From: Pseudomonas cichorii
GTDB lineage: Bacteria; Pseudomonadota; Gammaproteobacteria; Pseudomonadales; Pseudomonadaceae
Length of the DNA: 64,000 nucleotides
NCBI RefSeq assembly: GCF_003700275.1
Contig: NZ_RBRE01000079.1
Span: forward strand, 1-64,000
Direction: 5' to 3'
In this document: positions 42,458 to 50,871 of the stretch, piece after piece
How positions within the stretch are numbered: the first letter of the stretch is position 1
Layout of the letters: every line of letters starts with the position of its first letter
Program-made: the position numbers and the translations under genes
The notes under the pieces: generated by a model
What the model was told of the DNA's origin: nothing
The model's input: the letters and a program-made list of their open reading frames with translations, nothing else
The model's database searches: none

Positions 42458-43876
42458 ATGCTCGATGACAAGACCCAGCCTGCCGTAGCCGATGTCCTGA
42501 TTATCGGCGGTGGCTTGAGCGGCAGCATGCTGGCGGTGCAGTTGCTGCGCCAGCCCGGCAGGCGGCGAATCCTGATCGTCGAGCCCCGTAGCGAGCTGGG
42601 CAGGGGCGAGGCCTATAGCGCCACTGAACCCGGGCATACCCTCAATGGCAATGCGGCGCGCATGAGCGTCGACCCCGACAACCCTGACGACTTGACCCAA
42701 TGGCTGACCGAGTATCTGGCCGCAGGTGGCTGGCCAGAAGCCCAGGAGCAGCATGTCCCGGTGTCGGTGCTGTTTCCGCCGCGAGGCGTGTTCGGGCTTT
42801 ATGTGCAGCAACGCTTGCGGGAAGCGCAGGTGGTCGGCCAGGGGCACGGCTCCAGTGTCGAGCATATCTGCGCGGAAGCCGTCGACCTGCGCACGGGCGA
42901 ATCGGGTGTGACCGCGACCCTGGCAGACGGGCGCGAGGTGCAGGGCCGTCTGGCGGTTCTGGCCACCGGCATGTACGCCGCTGCCCGTACGCCGCAGCGT
43001 CAGTCCGACGGACTCAACGCGGCAGCGCTCGACCCTTGGGATGTCGGGGTGATGCGCCAGCTCGATCCGCACGCGACGGTCCTGATCATCGGTTCCGGGC
43101 TCACCATGGTCGATGCCGTGGTATCGCTGCAGCAGTCCGGTCATCGCGGTCCCATCAGGGTGTTTTCCCGCCATGGCCTGTTGCCCCATGTGCGTCGTCA
43201 GCCACCGGAGTGGGTCGATTTTCTCGGCCGGGACCCGGATATTCGCAGCCCTGGGCAACTGCTGCGCAAGGTGCGTGAGCAATGCGAACTGGCCATCGAG
43301 AGCGGCATTGACTGGCAAGCGCCGCTGGACACGGTGCGGGTCAATATCGGCCGGCTGTGGAGTCAGGCCACCGACCGTCAGCGTCGGCAATTCGTCCGGC
43401 ACGCGCGGCCATGGTGGGAAAGCCATCACCATCGTTCGCCACCGCCGAGTGCAGCCTTGCTGACAGAGCTGGTGCAGCAAGGCCGGCTGACCATTCAGGC
43501 CGCCTCCTTGCAAGCGGTGCAAACCCTGCCTTCGGGCCAGGTACAGATCCAACTCCGGCTGCGCGGCGAGAGTCAGCCATCGCAGGTTTTGGGAGATGCC
43601 CTGATCAATTCCACGGGGATCGAATACGACTGGCGTCGGGTCGACCGTCCCTTGCCCCGCCAGTTGCTGGCACGCGGCCTGATTCAACCTGGGCCATTGG
43701 CGCTGGGTATTGCCGCCGATGCGGGTGGCGCGGTGCTTGATGCCCGGGGGCTCTGCTCGGCACGGCTGTTTAGCATGGGCCCGCCGTTGCGCGGCATGTG
43801 GTGGGAAAGCACGGCGGTCACCGACGTGGCGATTCAGGCCAAGGCGCTGGCCTTGCGTCTGGCGTCCTTGTCATAG
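42458..43876 (+). CDS. FAD/NAD(P)-binding oxidoreductase (NAD_binding_9 type)
   Basis: 472 residues. An N-terminal dinucleotide-binding motif (VADVLIIGGGLSGSMLAVQLL) is followed by the segment GRGEAYSATEPGHTLNGNAARM typical of the FAD-NAD(P)-binding family and a second nucleotide motif (TVLIIGSGLTMVDAVVSL). The RVFSRHGLLPHVRR and GIEYDWRRVDRPL regions also match this family, whose members are mostly uncharacterised. The C-terminal segment RLFSMGPPLRGMWWESTAV is typical. The substrate is unknown. It sits alone, convergent with the sfnR gene. Confidence 0.8.
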   Translation: MLDDKTQPAVADVLIIGGGLSGSMLAVQLLRQPGRRRILIVEPRSELGRGEAYSATEPGHTLNGNAARMSVDPDNPDDLTQWLTEYLAAGGWPEAQEQHVPVSVLFPPRGVFGLYVQQRLREAQVVGQGHGSSVEHICAEAVDLRTGESGVTATLADGREVQGRLAVLATGMYAAARTPQRQSDGLNAAALDPWDVGVMRQLDPHATVLIIGSGLTMVDAVVSLQQSGHRGPIRVFSRHGLLPHVRRQPPEWVDFLGRDPDIRSPGQLLRKVREQCELAIESGIDWQAPLDTVRVNIGRLWSQATDRQRRQFVRHARPWWESHHHRSPPPSAALLTELVQQGRLTIQAASLQAVQTLPSGQVQIQLRLRGESQPSQVLGDALINSTGIEYDWRRVDRPLPRQLLARGLIQPGPLALGIAADAGGAVLDARGLCSARLFSMGPPLRGMWWESTAVTDVAIQAKALALRLASLS

Positions 43877-43923
43877 GTTTTGTACGCAGGCTTTGCAAGT
43901 AAAGCGGCTTTTCGTACAGAACC
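43876..43923. repeat. Inverted repeat, degenerate copy of the GTACGAAAA element
   Basis: GGTTTTGTACG (43876-43886) is repeated inverted as CGTACAGAACC (43913-43923) with one mismatch. The right part (GCTTTTCGTACA) closely resembles the ends of the 85-base element at 53521. It occupies the convergent gap between the FAD gene and sfnR, and its first bases touch the stop codon of the former. Confidence 0.55.
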
Positions 43924-43925
43924 GC

Positions 43926-45035
43926 TCAGACCGACAGATGCAGCATCTGGCCGCCTTGCAGGTTTTCTCCGGGGCGGCGCTTGTTGACCGCCAGTTCGCC
44001 GATCCGGATCAGGTGTGCCCGGGTGACATTGCGGGTCAGGCCCAGCAGATTGGCGGTATGCACCTGATTGTGATGACAGAAGCGATAGGCCGCTCTGAGC
44101 AGTGCGTCCTCGACTTTCTCATGCAGTGCACCAGCCTGTTCTTCAAACAGCTTTTGAAAGGCTCGCTTGAGCAGTTCTTCGGCCGATTGATCGTTTCTGG
44201 AGGTGTCTTCCTGACGCTCGATCCTCAGGTTCGACAGGCGCAAATCCTGATGCTGGATAATGCCGTTACGGCACACCAGCAATGTGTGGTGGATGACGTT
44301 TTCCAGCTCGCGAATATTACCCGGCCAACTGTAGCTCTTGAGTTTCAATTCGGCTTCGGGGCTGATGCGCACCGGGCTGCAATTCAGGCGTTGGCTGTAG
44401 ACGTCGATGAAGTGGCGGGCCAGCGGCAGAACATCGCCCGAGCGTTCGCGCAGCGGGCTCAGCTCCAGGTTGACCACATTCAACCGGTAATACAGGTCCT
44501 CGCGAAAATGCCCGGCATTGATGGCTTTCTCCAATTGCACATTGGTGGCTGCCAGCACGCGCACATTGATGGGAATGCTCTTGCGTGAACCCAGGCGGAC
44601 CACTTCTCGCTCCTGCAGAACGCGCAGCAGTTTGACTTGAAGCGGCATGGACAGATCGCCGATTTCATCCAGAAACAGCGTGCCGCCATTGGCCTCTTCA
44701 AACCAGCCCGGGCGTGTGTTCAAGGCTCCGGTAAAGGCGCCTTTCTCGTGGCCGAACAGTTCGGCCTCGATCAGTGATTCGGAGAATGCGCCGCAGTTGA
44801 CCGCCACGAACGGTTTGTCGTGACGATCACTGAGCCCGTGAATATGCCGTGCAACCAATTCCTTGCCGGTGCCGGTTTCGCCGATGATCAGCACGCTGGC
44901 ATCGCTGGGCGCGACCTGCTGCACATGGGCCAGCAAGTCTCTGGATTTCGGGTCCTCGAACACCTGGGCGGTAGCCCGGATCGAAGTCGCCAGGGCCGGC
45001 GAAGGCGGCAAGGTCAACAGTTGCACAGACATCAT
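43926..45035 (-). CDS. sfnR: Sigma54-dependent activator of sulfur scavenging, SfnR-like
   Basis: 369 residues. It has no sensor domain: the AAA+ domain starts at about residue 25, with Walker A GETGTGKE, the sigma54-contact motif GAFTGA (HEKGAFTGALNTRPGW) and Walker B GGTLFLDEIGD. A Fis-type helix-turn-helix lies at the C-terminus (TANLLGLTRNVTRAHLIRI). Lack of a receiver is typical of SfnR, whose activity is set by its own synthesis under sulfate limitation. It activates dimethylsulfone-use genes in P. putida. It overlaps the msuD-like gene upstream on the same strand by four bases, so the two are translated together. Confidence 0.88.
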   Translation of the reverse strand: MMSVQLLTLPPSPALATSIRATAQVFEDPKSRDLLAHVQQVAPSDASVLIIGETGTGKELVARHIHGLSDRHDKPFVAVNCGAFSESLIEAELFGHEKGAFTGALNTRPGWFEEANGGTLFLDEIGDLSMPLQVKLLRVLQEREVVRLGSRKSIPINVRVLAATNVQLEKAINAGHFREDLYYRLNVVNLELSPLRERSGDVLPLARHFIDVYSQRLNCSPVRISPEAELKLKSYSWPGNIRELENVIHHTLLVCRNGIIQHQDLRLSNLRIERQEDTSRNDQSAEELLKRAFQKLFEEQAGALHEKVEDALLRAAYRFCHHNQVHTANLLGLTRNVTRAHLIRIGELAVNKRRPGENLQGGQMLHLSV

Positions 45036-46171
45036 TTGGCCTGCGGCGGCAGGTCATTGGCGATCATTTCGCCAAACGGGCCGGTGAGGTTGGTGATGCC
45101 GCGTCCAGCCAGGCTGGCGTAAGGCTCGGGCAACAACGGGAAGACCAGTTCGGCGAAGCGATAGGCTTCTTCCAGATGCGGATAGCCGGAGAAGATAAAG
45201 CTCTCGATGCCCAGGTCCGCGTATTCCTTGATGCGCTCCGCGACTTCCTGTGGATTGCCGACCAGTGCCGTACCGGCACCGCCACGCACCAGGCCGACAC
45301 CGGCCCACAGGTTGGGAGCGATTTCCAGGTTGTCACGGCGCCCGTCATGCAGGGCTGCCATGCGTCGCTGGCCTTCGGAATCGAAACGGGAGAACGACTT
45401 CTGTGCTGCGGCGATGGTTTCGTCGCTGATGTGTTCGATCAGGGTGCTGGCTGCTTTCCAGGCTTCTTCACTGGTTTCGCGGACGATCACATGCAAACGA
45501 ATGCCGAACTTCACGGTGCGGCCCTTGCGTGCTGCACGCTCGCGGACATCGGCCAGTTTCTGGGCCACGGCTGCCGGTGGCTCGCCCCAGGTCAGGTAGA
45601 CATCCACCTGCTCGGCGGCCAGGTCATGGGCGGCGTCGGAAGAACCGCCGAAGTACAGCGGCGGGTAAGGTTTCTGGATCGGTGGATACAGCGCCTTGGC
45701 GTTCTGTACGCGCAGATGCTTGCCCTCGAAATCCACGGCTTCGCCTTGCAGGACACGGCGCCAGATCTGCAGGAATTCATCACTGACTTCATAGCGTTCG
45801 CTGTGATCCAGAAAGCTGCCATCGCCCCGGTTCTCATCCGGGTCGCCACCGGTCACCACGTTGATCAGCAGGCGACCGCCCGACAGGCGATCCAGCGTCG
45901 CCGCCATGCGCGCCGAAACCGTCGGTGAAATGATCCCTGGACGAATCGCCACCAGATACTTCAGGCGCTCGGTCAGCGGCACCAGCGCCGAAGCGATGAC
46001 CCAGGAGTCTTCGCAGGAACGACCGGTGGGAATCAATACGCCGTAGTAGCCCAGATCATCGGCTGCCTGGGCTACCTGCTTGAGGTAGTTGAGCGTAACC
46101 GGGCGTGCGCCCTTGGTCGTACCCAGAAAATGGCCATCACCGTGGGTCGGAAGAAACCAGAAAACGTTCAT
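45032..46171 (-). CDS. msuD: FMNH2-dependent alkanesulfonate monooxygenase
   Basis: 379 residues of the bacterial luciferase-like SsuD/MsuD family. Markers: FWFLPTHGDGHFLG, SWVIASALVPLTERLKYLVAIRPGI, RLLINVVTGGDPDENRGDG, DHSERYEVSDEFLQIWR and YPHLEEAYRFAELV. It releases sulfite from methane- or other alkanesulfonates using reduced flavin from an SsuE-type reductase. Pairing with sfnR favours MsuD (methanesulfonate) over SsuD. No flavin reductase gene is adjacent; an ssuE-like gene lies 15 kb downstream. Confidence 0.92.
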   Translation of the reverse strand: MNVFWFLPTHGDGHFLGTTKGARPVTLNYLKQVAQAADDLGYYGVLIPTGRSCEDSWVIASALVPLTERLKYLVAIRPGIISPTVSARMAATLDRLSGGRLLINVVTGGDPDENRGDGSFLDHSERYEVSDEFLQIWRRVLQGEAVDFEGKHLRVQNAKALYPPIQKPYPPLYFGGSSDAAHDLAAEQVDVYLTWGEPPAAVAQKLADVRERAARKGRTVKFGIRLHVIVRETSEEAWKAASTLIEHISDETIAAAQKSFSRFDSEGQRRMAALHDGRRDNLEIAPNLWAGVGLVRGGAGTALVGNPQEVAERIKEYADLGIESFIFSGYPHLEEAYRFAELVFPLLPEPYASLAGRGITNLTGPFGEMIANDLPPQAK

Positions 46172-46426
46172 GAAAAGTCCTTGGAAAGATCAGGCAGTGT
46201 TGATAACTGACAGAGCCAACTGTTGCCGTGCAGACAGTTGACTAACAGCGCTCGGGATGTGGGACTTTATAAAGGCTCTGATTTATTCCGTAAAAGAACG
46301 TAAATCCATATTTTTATATCTTTATTGAATATGCGCGCTCTCCTGCAGGCTTGACGCCTGTCTGCGCGGCGAAACTTTGCCCCGCCAGCCCGGTCGGTCT
46401 TGTTTACAGGCAAAGGGAGAATGGCA
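46172..46426. promoter_or_regulatory. Divergent control region msuD/ku
   Basis: A 255-base gap. The stretch 46265-46330 is AT-rich (ATATTTTTATATCTTTATTGA on one strand) compared with its surroundings and lies 95-160 bases ahead of msuD. That is where a CysB-type activator for sulfate-starvation genes would bind. A CysB site is inferred from context, not matched to a consensus. Confidence 0.35.
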
Positions 46427-47311
46427 ATGGCAAGGGCAATCTGGAAAGGCGCGATCAGTTTCGGGCTGGTGCATATTCCGGTGGCGCTGGTATCGGCAAC
46501 TTCGTCGCAGGGCGTGGATTTCGACTGGCTCGACAAGCGCAGCATGGACCCGGTTGGCTATAAGCGGATCAACAAGGCCACTGGCAAGGAAGTGACCAGC
46601 GAGAACATCGTCAAAGGCGTGGAGTATGAAAAGGACCGCTATGTGGTGCTCAGCGAGGAAGAGATCCGCGCCGCGCATCCCAAGGCGACCCAGACCATCG
46701 ACATTTTCGGTTTCGTCGATGGCCAGCAGATTCCCTTGCAGAACATCGACACGCCTTATTACCTGGCCCCGGACAAACGGGGCGGCAAGGTCTACGCGCT
46801 ATTGCGCGAAACCCTGAACGACACTGGCAAGGTGGCCCTGGCTAATGTGGTGATTCATACCCGCGAGCATCTGGCTGCTGTCATGCCACTGGAGTCGGCC
46901 CTGGTGTTGGTGATGCTGCGCTGGCCTGCCGAGGTGCGTGAGCTGGATGTACTGGAACTGGATGAGACGGTGACGGAAGTCACGCTGAGCAAGAGCGAGC
47001 GCGACATGGCCAGGCGACTGGTCAGGGACATGAGTGCCGACTGGCAGCCGGAGAAATACCGCGACACCTTTCAGGAAAAGATCATGCAACTGGTCGAAAC
47101 CAAGGCGCGGGAGGGCAGTATCGAAGAGGTCGGTCTCGATAGCAGTGACGAGGAACGGCAAAGCGCCGATGTCATCGACCTGACCGATCTGCTCAGACGC
47201 AGCCTGGCCGGCAAGGGCAGTACCAAGAGCAGTAAACCGGCCAGCAAGGACAAGCCCAAACCTGCCAAGCGGAGTACTTCGACGACCCGCAAGAACAGCA
47301 AGGCTTCCTGA
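46427..47311 (+). CDS. ku: Bacterial Ku DNA end-binding protein
   Basis: 294 residues. The N-terminus MARAIWKGAISFGLVHIPVAL is the diagnostic start of bacterial Ku, followed by KRINKATGKEVTSENIVKGVEYE and YYLAPDKRGGKVYALLRETL. The C-terminal 40 residues are Lys/Ser-rich and probably disordered (DNA contact, LigD recruitment). Ku homodimers ring DNA ends and recruit LigD for non-homologous end joining. AAGGGAG at 46413-46419 is eight bases from the ATG at 46427, which also matches the family start; the ATG at 46421 is too close. Confidence 0.96.
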   Translation: MARAIWKGAISFGLVHIPVALVSATSSQGVDFDWLDKRSMDPVGYKRINKATGKEVTSENIVKGVEYEKDRYVVLSEEEIRAAHPKATQTIDIFGFVDGQQIPLQNIDTPYYLAPDKRGGKVYALLRETLNDTGKVALANVVIHTREHLAAVMPLESALVLVMLRWPAEVRELDVLELDETVTEVTLSKSERDMARRLVRDMSADWQPEKYRDTFQEKIMQLVETKAREGSIEEVGLDSSDEERQSADVIDLTDLLRRSLAGKGSTKSSKPASKDKPKPAKRSTSTTRKNSKAS

Positions 47312-47332
47312 GTCGTACGGAGATAACCGAAC

Positions 47333-49858
47333 ATGGCCAGGCCTGTCAGCGAATACACCCGCAAGCGCAACTTTGATGTCACCTCCGAGCCGCCGGAAGC
47401 CCAGGCAAGGAAGGGCAGGACGGGGGATCGGGCGTTGAGTTTCGTGATCCAGAAACACGATGCGCGCAACCTGCATTACGATTTTCGCCTGGAGCTCGAT
47501 GGCACCCTGAAAAGCTGGGCGGTGCCCAAGGGGCCGAGCCTGGATCCGACGCAAAAACGCCTGGCGGTTCATGTGGAAGACCATCCGCTGGGTTACGCCG
47601 GTTTCGAGGGCAGTATCCCCAAGGGGCAATATGGCGGCGGCGATGTGATTGTCTGGGACCGCGGCATCTGGCAGCCCCATGGCGATCCGCAGGAGACTTA
47701 CCGGCAGGGCAAACTCAAATTCACCCTCATAGGGGAAAAGCTCAGCGGCGATTGGGCCTTGGTGCGCACACGTCTCAAAGGCAGTGGCGACAAGGAGCAA
47801 TGGTTGCTGATCAAGGAAAAGGATGCCATCGCCAGACCTGCTGCCGAGTACGACATCACCCACGAACAGCCGCAAAGCGTCATCAGTGGTGCTGTGGTCG
47901 GCAAGGCGCGGGCTGTGAAAGCGTCAAAGCCGGCGAAAAAGCCCCGCTCCGGGAAGCAGGCCGCATTTCCCGAACAGCTTGCCCCGCAACTGGCGACGCT
48001 GGTGGATGCACCGCCGCCAGGCGACTGGCTCTACGAAATCAAGTTCGATGGCTATCGGATCCTCGCGCGCATTCATGATGGCGAGGTGCGTCTGTCAAGT
48101 CGCACCGGCAATGACTGGACCGAGCGCATGCCGCAGCAGGCCAAGGCAATCAAGGCCCTGAAACTCAAGGACAGTTGGCTGGACGGTGAAGTGGTGATGC
48201 TCGACGAACAAGGGCTGCCGGACTTTCAGGCGTTGCAGAATGCCTTCGAGACCGGACGCAACAAGGACATTCTCTATTACCTGTTCGATGCACCGTTTCT
48301 GGATGGCCAGGACATGCGCGACAAGAGTGTCGAAGAACGTCGCGAAGCGCTCAAGCACGTGTTCGACAAGCAGCGCAGTCGTTTGCTGCGTTATTCCGAT
48401 GCGTTTCGTTCCGGGCACCGGGACATTGTCCAGAGTGCCAGCGCCATGGGACTTGAAGGCGTGATCGGCAAGCGCGTCGGCAGTCCGTATGCGAGCAAGC
48501 GCAATGCCGACTGGATCAAGCTCAAGTGCCGATTGCGCCAGGAGTTCGCGATTGTCGGCTATACCGCGCCGCAGGGCAGCCGCAGTGGTTTTGGTGCCTT
48601 GCTCCTGGCCGTCAATGACGACGAGGCGGGGCTGGTTTATGTTGGTCGGGTCGGCACCGGATTCAGCGCCGTCACGCTCAAGCAACTGCATCAGCGTCTG
48701 CAGCCTTTGCGGCGCGATACTTCGCCGCTGGCGAAAAAACTCGGCACGGCCCAGAGCCGTGGTGTGCAATGGATCAAACCACAACTGGTCTGTGAGGTGG
48801 AGTTCGCGCAATGGACACGCGAAGGCATCCTGCGGCATGCAGCCTTCGTCGGTCTGCGCAGTGACAAGCCGGTCGGCGATATCGTGCGTGAGTACCCGCA
48901 ACAGGCCGATGCGCCTCGCCAGCCTCAGGCCAGTCCGCGCAGCAAGGGCAAGGTCAGCGTCGCCGGTATCGGTATCAGTCATCCCGAGCGGATTATCGAC
49001 CGCGAAAGTGCGACACAGAAAGTTGATCTGGCGCATTTCTATGAATCCATCGCCGACTGGATTCTGCCGTATCTGGCCAAGCGGCCGGTGGCTTTGTTGC
49101 GCTGCCCGGAAGGTGTCGAAGGCGAACAGTTCTTCCAGAAGCACGCCGAGCGTATGGCGATCCCGCATATTCAAAAGCTCGACCCGGCGCTGGATCCAGG
49201 CCACGCGGCGCTGATGGCAATCGATAGCTTGCAGGCACTGATCGGCGTGACCCAGATGGGGGCTATCGAACTGCACACCTGGGGCGCGACCCATGACCGG
49301 ATCGAAACCCCTGATCATCTGGTTCTGGACCTCGATCCCGACCCGGCCTTGCCATGGCGCAGCATGATCGAAGCCACCCAGATGCTCCTCGCGGTCCTGG
49401 ACGAACTGGGGCTGGAAGCCTTTCTCAAGACCAGCGGCGGCAAGGGCATGCACATTATCGTGCCACTGGCACGCCATGCCGACTGGGACAGCGTCAAGGC
49501 GTTCGCCAGGGCGATTGCCGAGTTTGTCAGCCATCAATTGCCTGAGCGTTTCACCGCGGTGATGGGGCCGAAAAATCGTGTCGGCAAGATTTTCGTCGAC
49601 TATCTGCGCAATACTCGGGGTGGCAGCACGGTCACCGCCTATTCCGTGCGTGCAAGACCCGGTCTTCCGGTGTCGGTGCCCATTGGCCGCGATGAACTGG
49701 CCGGTCTGCAATCCGCCCGGCAATGGCATATCGGCAACCTTGAACAGCGCTTGCGTCAACTCAAGAGCGACCCCTGGGCGGGGTATCGAAACAGGCAGCG
49801 CATTACACAGAAGATGTGGAAGCAGTTGGGCGCCGAACCAACCAGGAAAACGCCATGA
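47333..49858 (+). CDS. ligD: Multifunctional DNA repair ligase LigD
   Basis: 841 residues with the pseudomonad domain order: 3'-phosphoesterase (about 35-170, FVIQKHDARNLHYDFRLELDG and GSIPKGQYGGGDVIVWDRG), ATP-dependent ligase (about 215-520; adenylated lysine K237 in YEIKFDGYRI), and an archaeo-eukaryotic primase-type polymerase (about 555-835; DLDPDP with metal aspartates D666/D668). Together with Ku it trims, fills and seals double-strand breaks. GGAG lies 11 bases ahead of the ATG, and the gap from ku is 21 bases, so they form one operon. The aldo/keto reductase gene overlaps its stop. Confidence 0.96.
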   Translation: MARPVSEYTRKRNFDVTSEPPEAQARKGRTGDRALSFVIQKHDARNLHYDFRLELDGTLKSWAVPKGPSLDPTQKRLAVHVEDHPLGYAGFEGSIPKGQYGGGDVIVWDRGIWQPHGDPQETYRQGKLKFTLIGEKLSGDWALVRTRLKGSGDKEQWLLIKEKDAIARPAAEYDITHEQPQSVISGAVVGKARAVKASKPAKKPRSGKQAAFPEQLAPQLATLVDAPPPGDWLYEIKFDGYRILARIHDGEVRLSSRTGNDWTERMPQQAKAIKALKLKDSWLDGEVVMLDEQGLPDFQALQNAFETGRNKDILYYLFDAPFLDGQDMRDKSVEERREALKHVFDKQRSRLLRYSDAFRSGHRDIVQSASAMGLEGVIGKRVGSPYASKRNADWIKLKCRLRQEFAIVGYTAPQGSRSGFGALLLAVNDDEAGLVYVGRVGTGFSAVTLKQLHQRLQPLRRDTSPLAKKLGTAQSRGVQWIKPQLVCEVEFAQWTREGILRHAAFVGLRSDKPVGDIVREYPQQADAPRQPQASPRSKGKVSVAGIGISHPERIIDRESATQKVDLAHFYESIADWILPYLAKRPVALLRCPEGVEGEQFFQKHAERMAIPHIQKLDPALDPGHAALMAIDSLQALIGVTQMGAIELHTWGATHDRIETPDHLVLDLDPDPALPWRSMIEATQMLLAVLDELGLEAFLKTSGGKGMHIIVPLARHADWDSVKAFARAIAEFVSHQLPERFTAVMGPKNRVGKIFVDYLRNTRGGSTVTAYSVRARPGLPVSVPIGRDELAGLQSARQWHIGNLEQRLRQLKSDPWAGYRNRQRITQKMWKQLGAEPTRKTP

Positions 49859-50841
49859 ACTCATCTACCCGATTCACCCGCAGACGGCTGCTGACCCTGG
49901 CTGCCGGAACTGCGGCAGCGCTGGCGTTCGATACCGCCGCCGCGAATGACAAGCCACCGACCATTCCCTCGCCGTCGTCCCCTTCGGCACTTCCTTCCAG
50001 GCTGACCCATGAAGGCATGACTATGCTGACCCGAGCGATTCCTTCAAGCAACGAACCCTTGCCCGTAATCGGGCTGGGCACCTATCGCGGTTTTGATGTG
50101 GCGACCTCAAGCCCGGCCTACAAGCAACTGCGCCCGGTGCTCGATGCGCTGTTCACGGCAGGCGGCAGTGTCATCGATAGCTCGCCCATGTATGGCCGTG
50201 CCGAGCAGACCACTGGCGAACTGCTGTCGATTCACGAGCCTCGTTCCCCAGCGTTTCTGGCAACCAAGGTCTGGACCCGCGGACGCAAGGAAGGCATCGC
50301 ACAGATGGAAGAGTCCTTCAGGCTGTTGCAGACCGAGCGCATCGACCTGATGCAGATCCACAATCTGCTGGACTGGAAAGCCCATCTGCCGACCCTGCGC
50401 GAGTGGAAGGAGCAAGGACGCATTCGTTACATCGGCATCAGCCATTACACCTCGTCGGCCTATGACGAAGTGGAAGCGGTGCTCAAGGCCGAGCCGCTGG
50501 ATTTCCTGCAGATCAATTATGCGCTGGACGACCGCAGCGCCGAGAAGCGTCTGCTGCCGCTGTGCCGTGAGCGTGGAGTGGCAGTGATCTGCAATCGTCC
50601 GTTCGGTGGCGGTGGTTTGCTCTCGCGACTCAAGGAAAAGCCCTTGCCTGGCTGGGCCGGGCAGGTGGAAGTGAACAGCTGGCCGCAATTGGCGCTGAAA
50701 TTCCTGCTGGCCCATTCGGCGGTGACCTGTGTGATTCCGGGCACCGGTAACCCGCGTTACATGGCCGAGAATGCCGGCGCGGGTTTTGGTCCGATGCTGA
50801 CCGATGCCCAGCGCCAGCAGTTGATTGACCTGGTCGGGTGA
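49855..50841 (+). CDS. Tat-exported aldo/keto reductase
   Basis: 328 residues. A twin-arginine signal is visible at the N-terminus (RFTRRRLLTLAAGTAAALA), followed by a Pro/Ser-rich linker (residues 33-48). The aldo/keto reductase barrel then starts at VIGLGTYRGFD, with active-site residues in GGSVIDSSPMYGRAEQTTGEL (Asp, Tyr) and LATKVWTRG (Lys). CVIPGTGNPRYMAENAGAG is the usual C-terminal cofactor region. Export of an NAD(P)H-dependent fold is unusual. The ATG overlaps the ligD stop (ATGA), so it is translationally tied to the NHEJ genes; why is unclear. Confidence 0.85.
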   Translation: MNSSTRFTRRRLLTLAAGTAAALAFDTAAANDKPPTIPSPSSPSALPSRLTHEGMTMLTRAIPSSNEPLPVIGLGTYRGFDVATSSPAYKQLRPVLDALFTAGGSVIDSSPMYGRAEQTTGELLSIHEPRSPAFLATKVWTRGRKEGIAQMEESFRLLQTERIDLMQIHNLLDWKAHLPTLREWKEQGRIRYIGISHYTSSAYDEVEAVLKAEPLDFLQINYALDDRSAEKRLLPLCRERGVAVICNRPFGGGGLLSRLKEKPLPGWAGQVEVNSWPQLALKFLLAHSAVTCVIPGTGNPRYMAENAGAGFGPMLTDAQRQQLIDLVG

Positions 50842-50843
50842 AA

Positions 50844-50867
50844 CGATCGCGGGCAGGCTCGCGATCG
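50844..50867. terminator. Hairpin between convergent reductase and pssA genes
   Basis: CGATCGCG (50844-50851) and CGCGATCG (50860-50867) form an 8-bp perfect stem with an eight-base loop, directly after the reductase stop and five bases before the pssA stop. No T-run is present; a bidirectional or REP-type role is possible. Confidence 0.5.
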
Positions 50868-50871
50868 CTAT

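Noticed and set aside
48095..49864. A 589-codon antisense frame over ligD
   Set aside because: It lies opposite ligD with all three domains intact; codon bias alone explains the long open frame.
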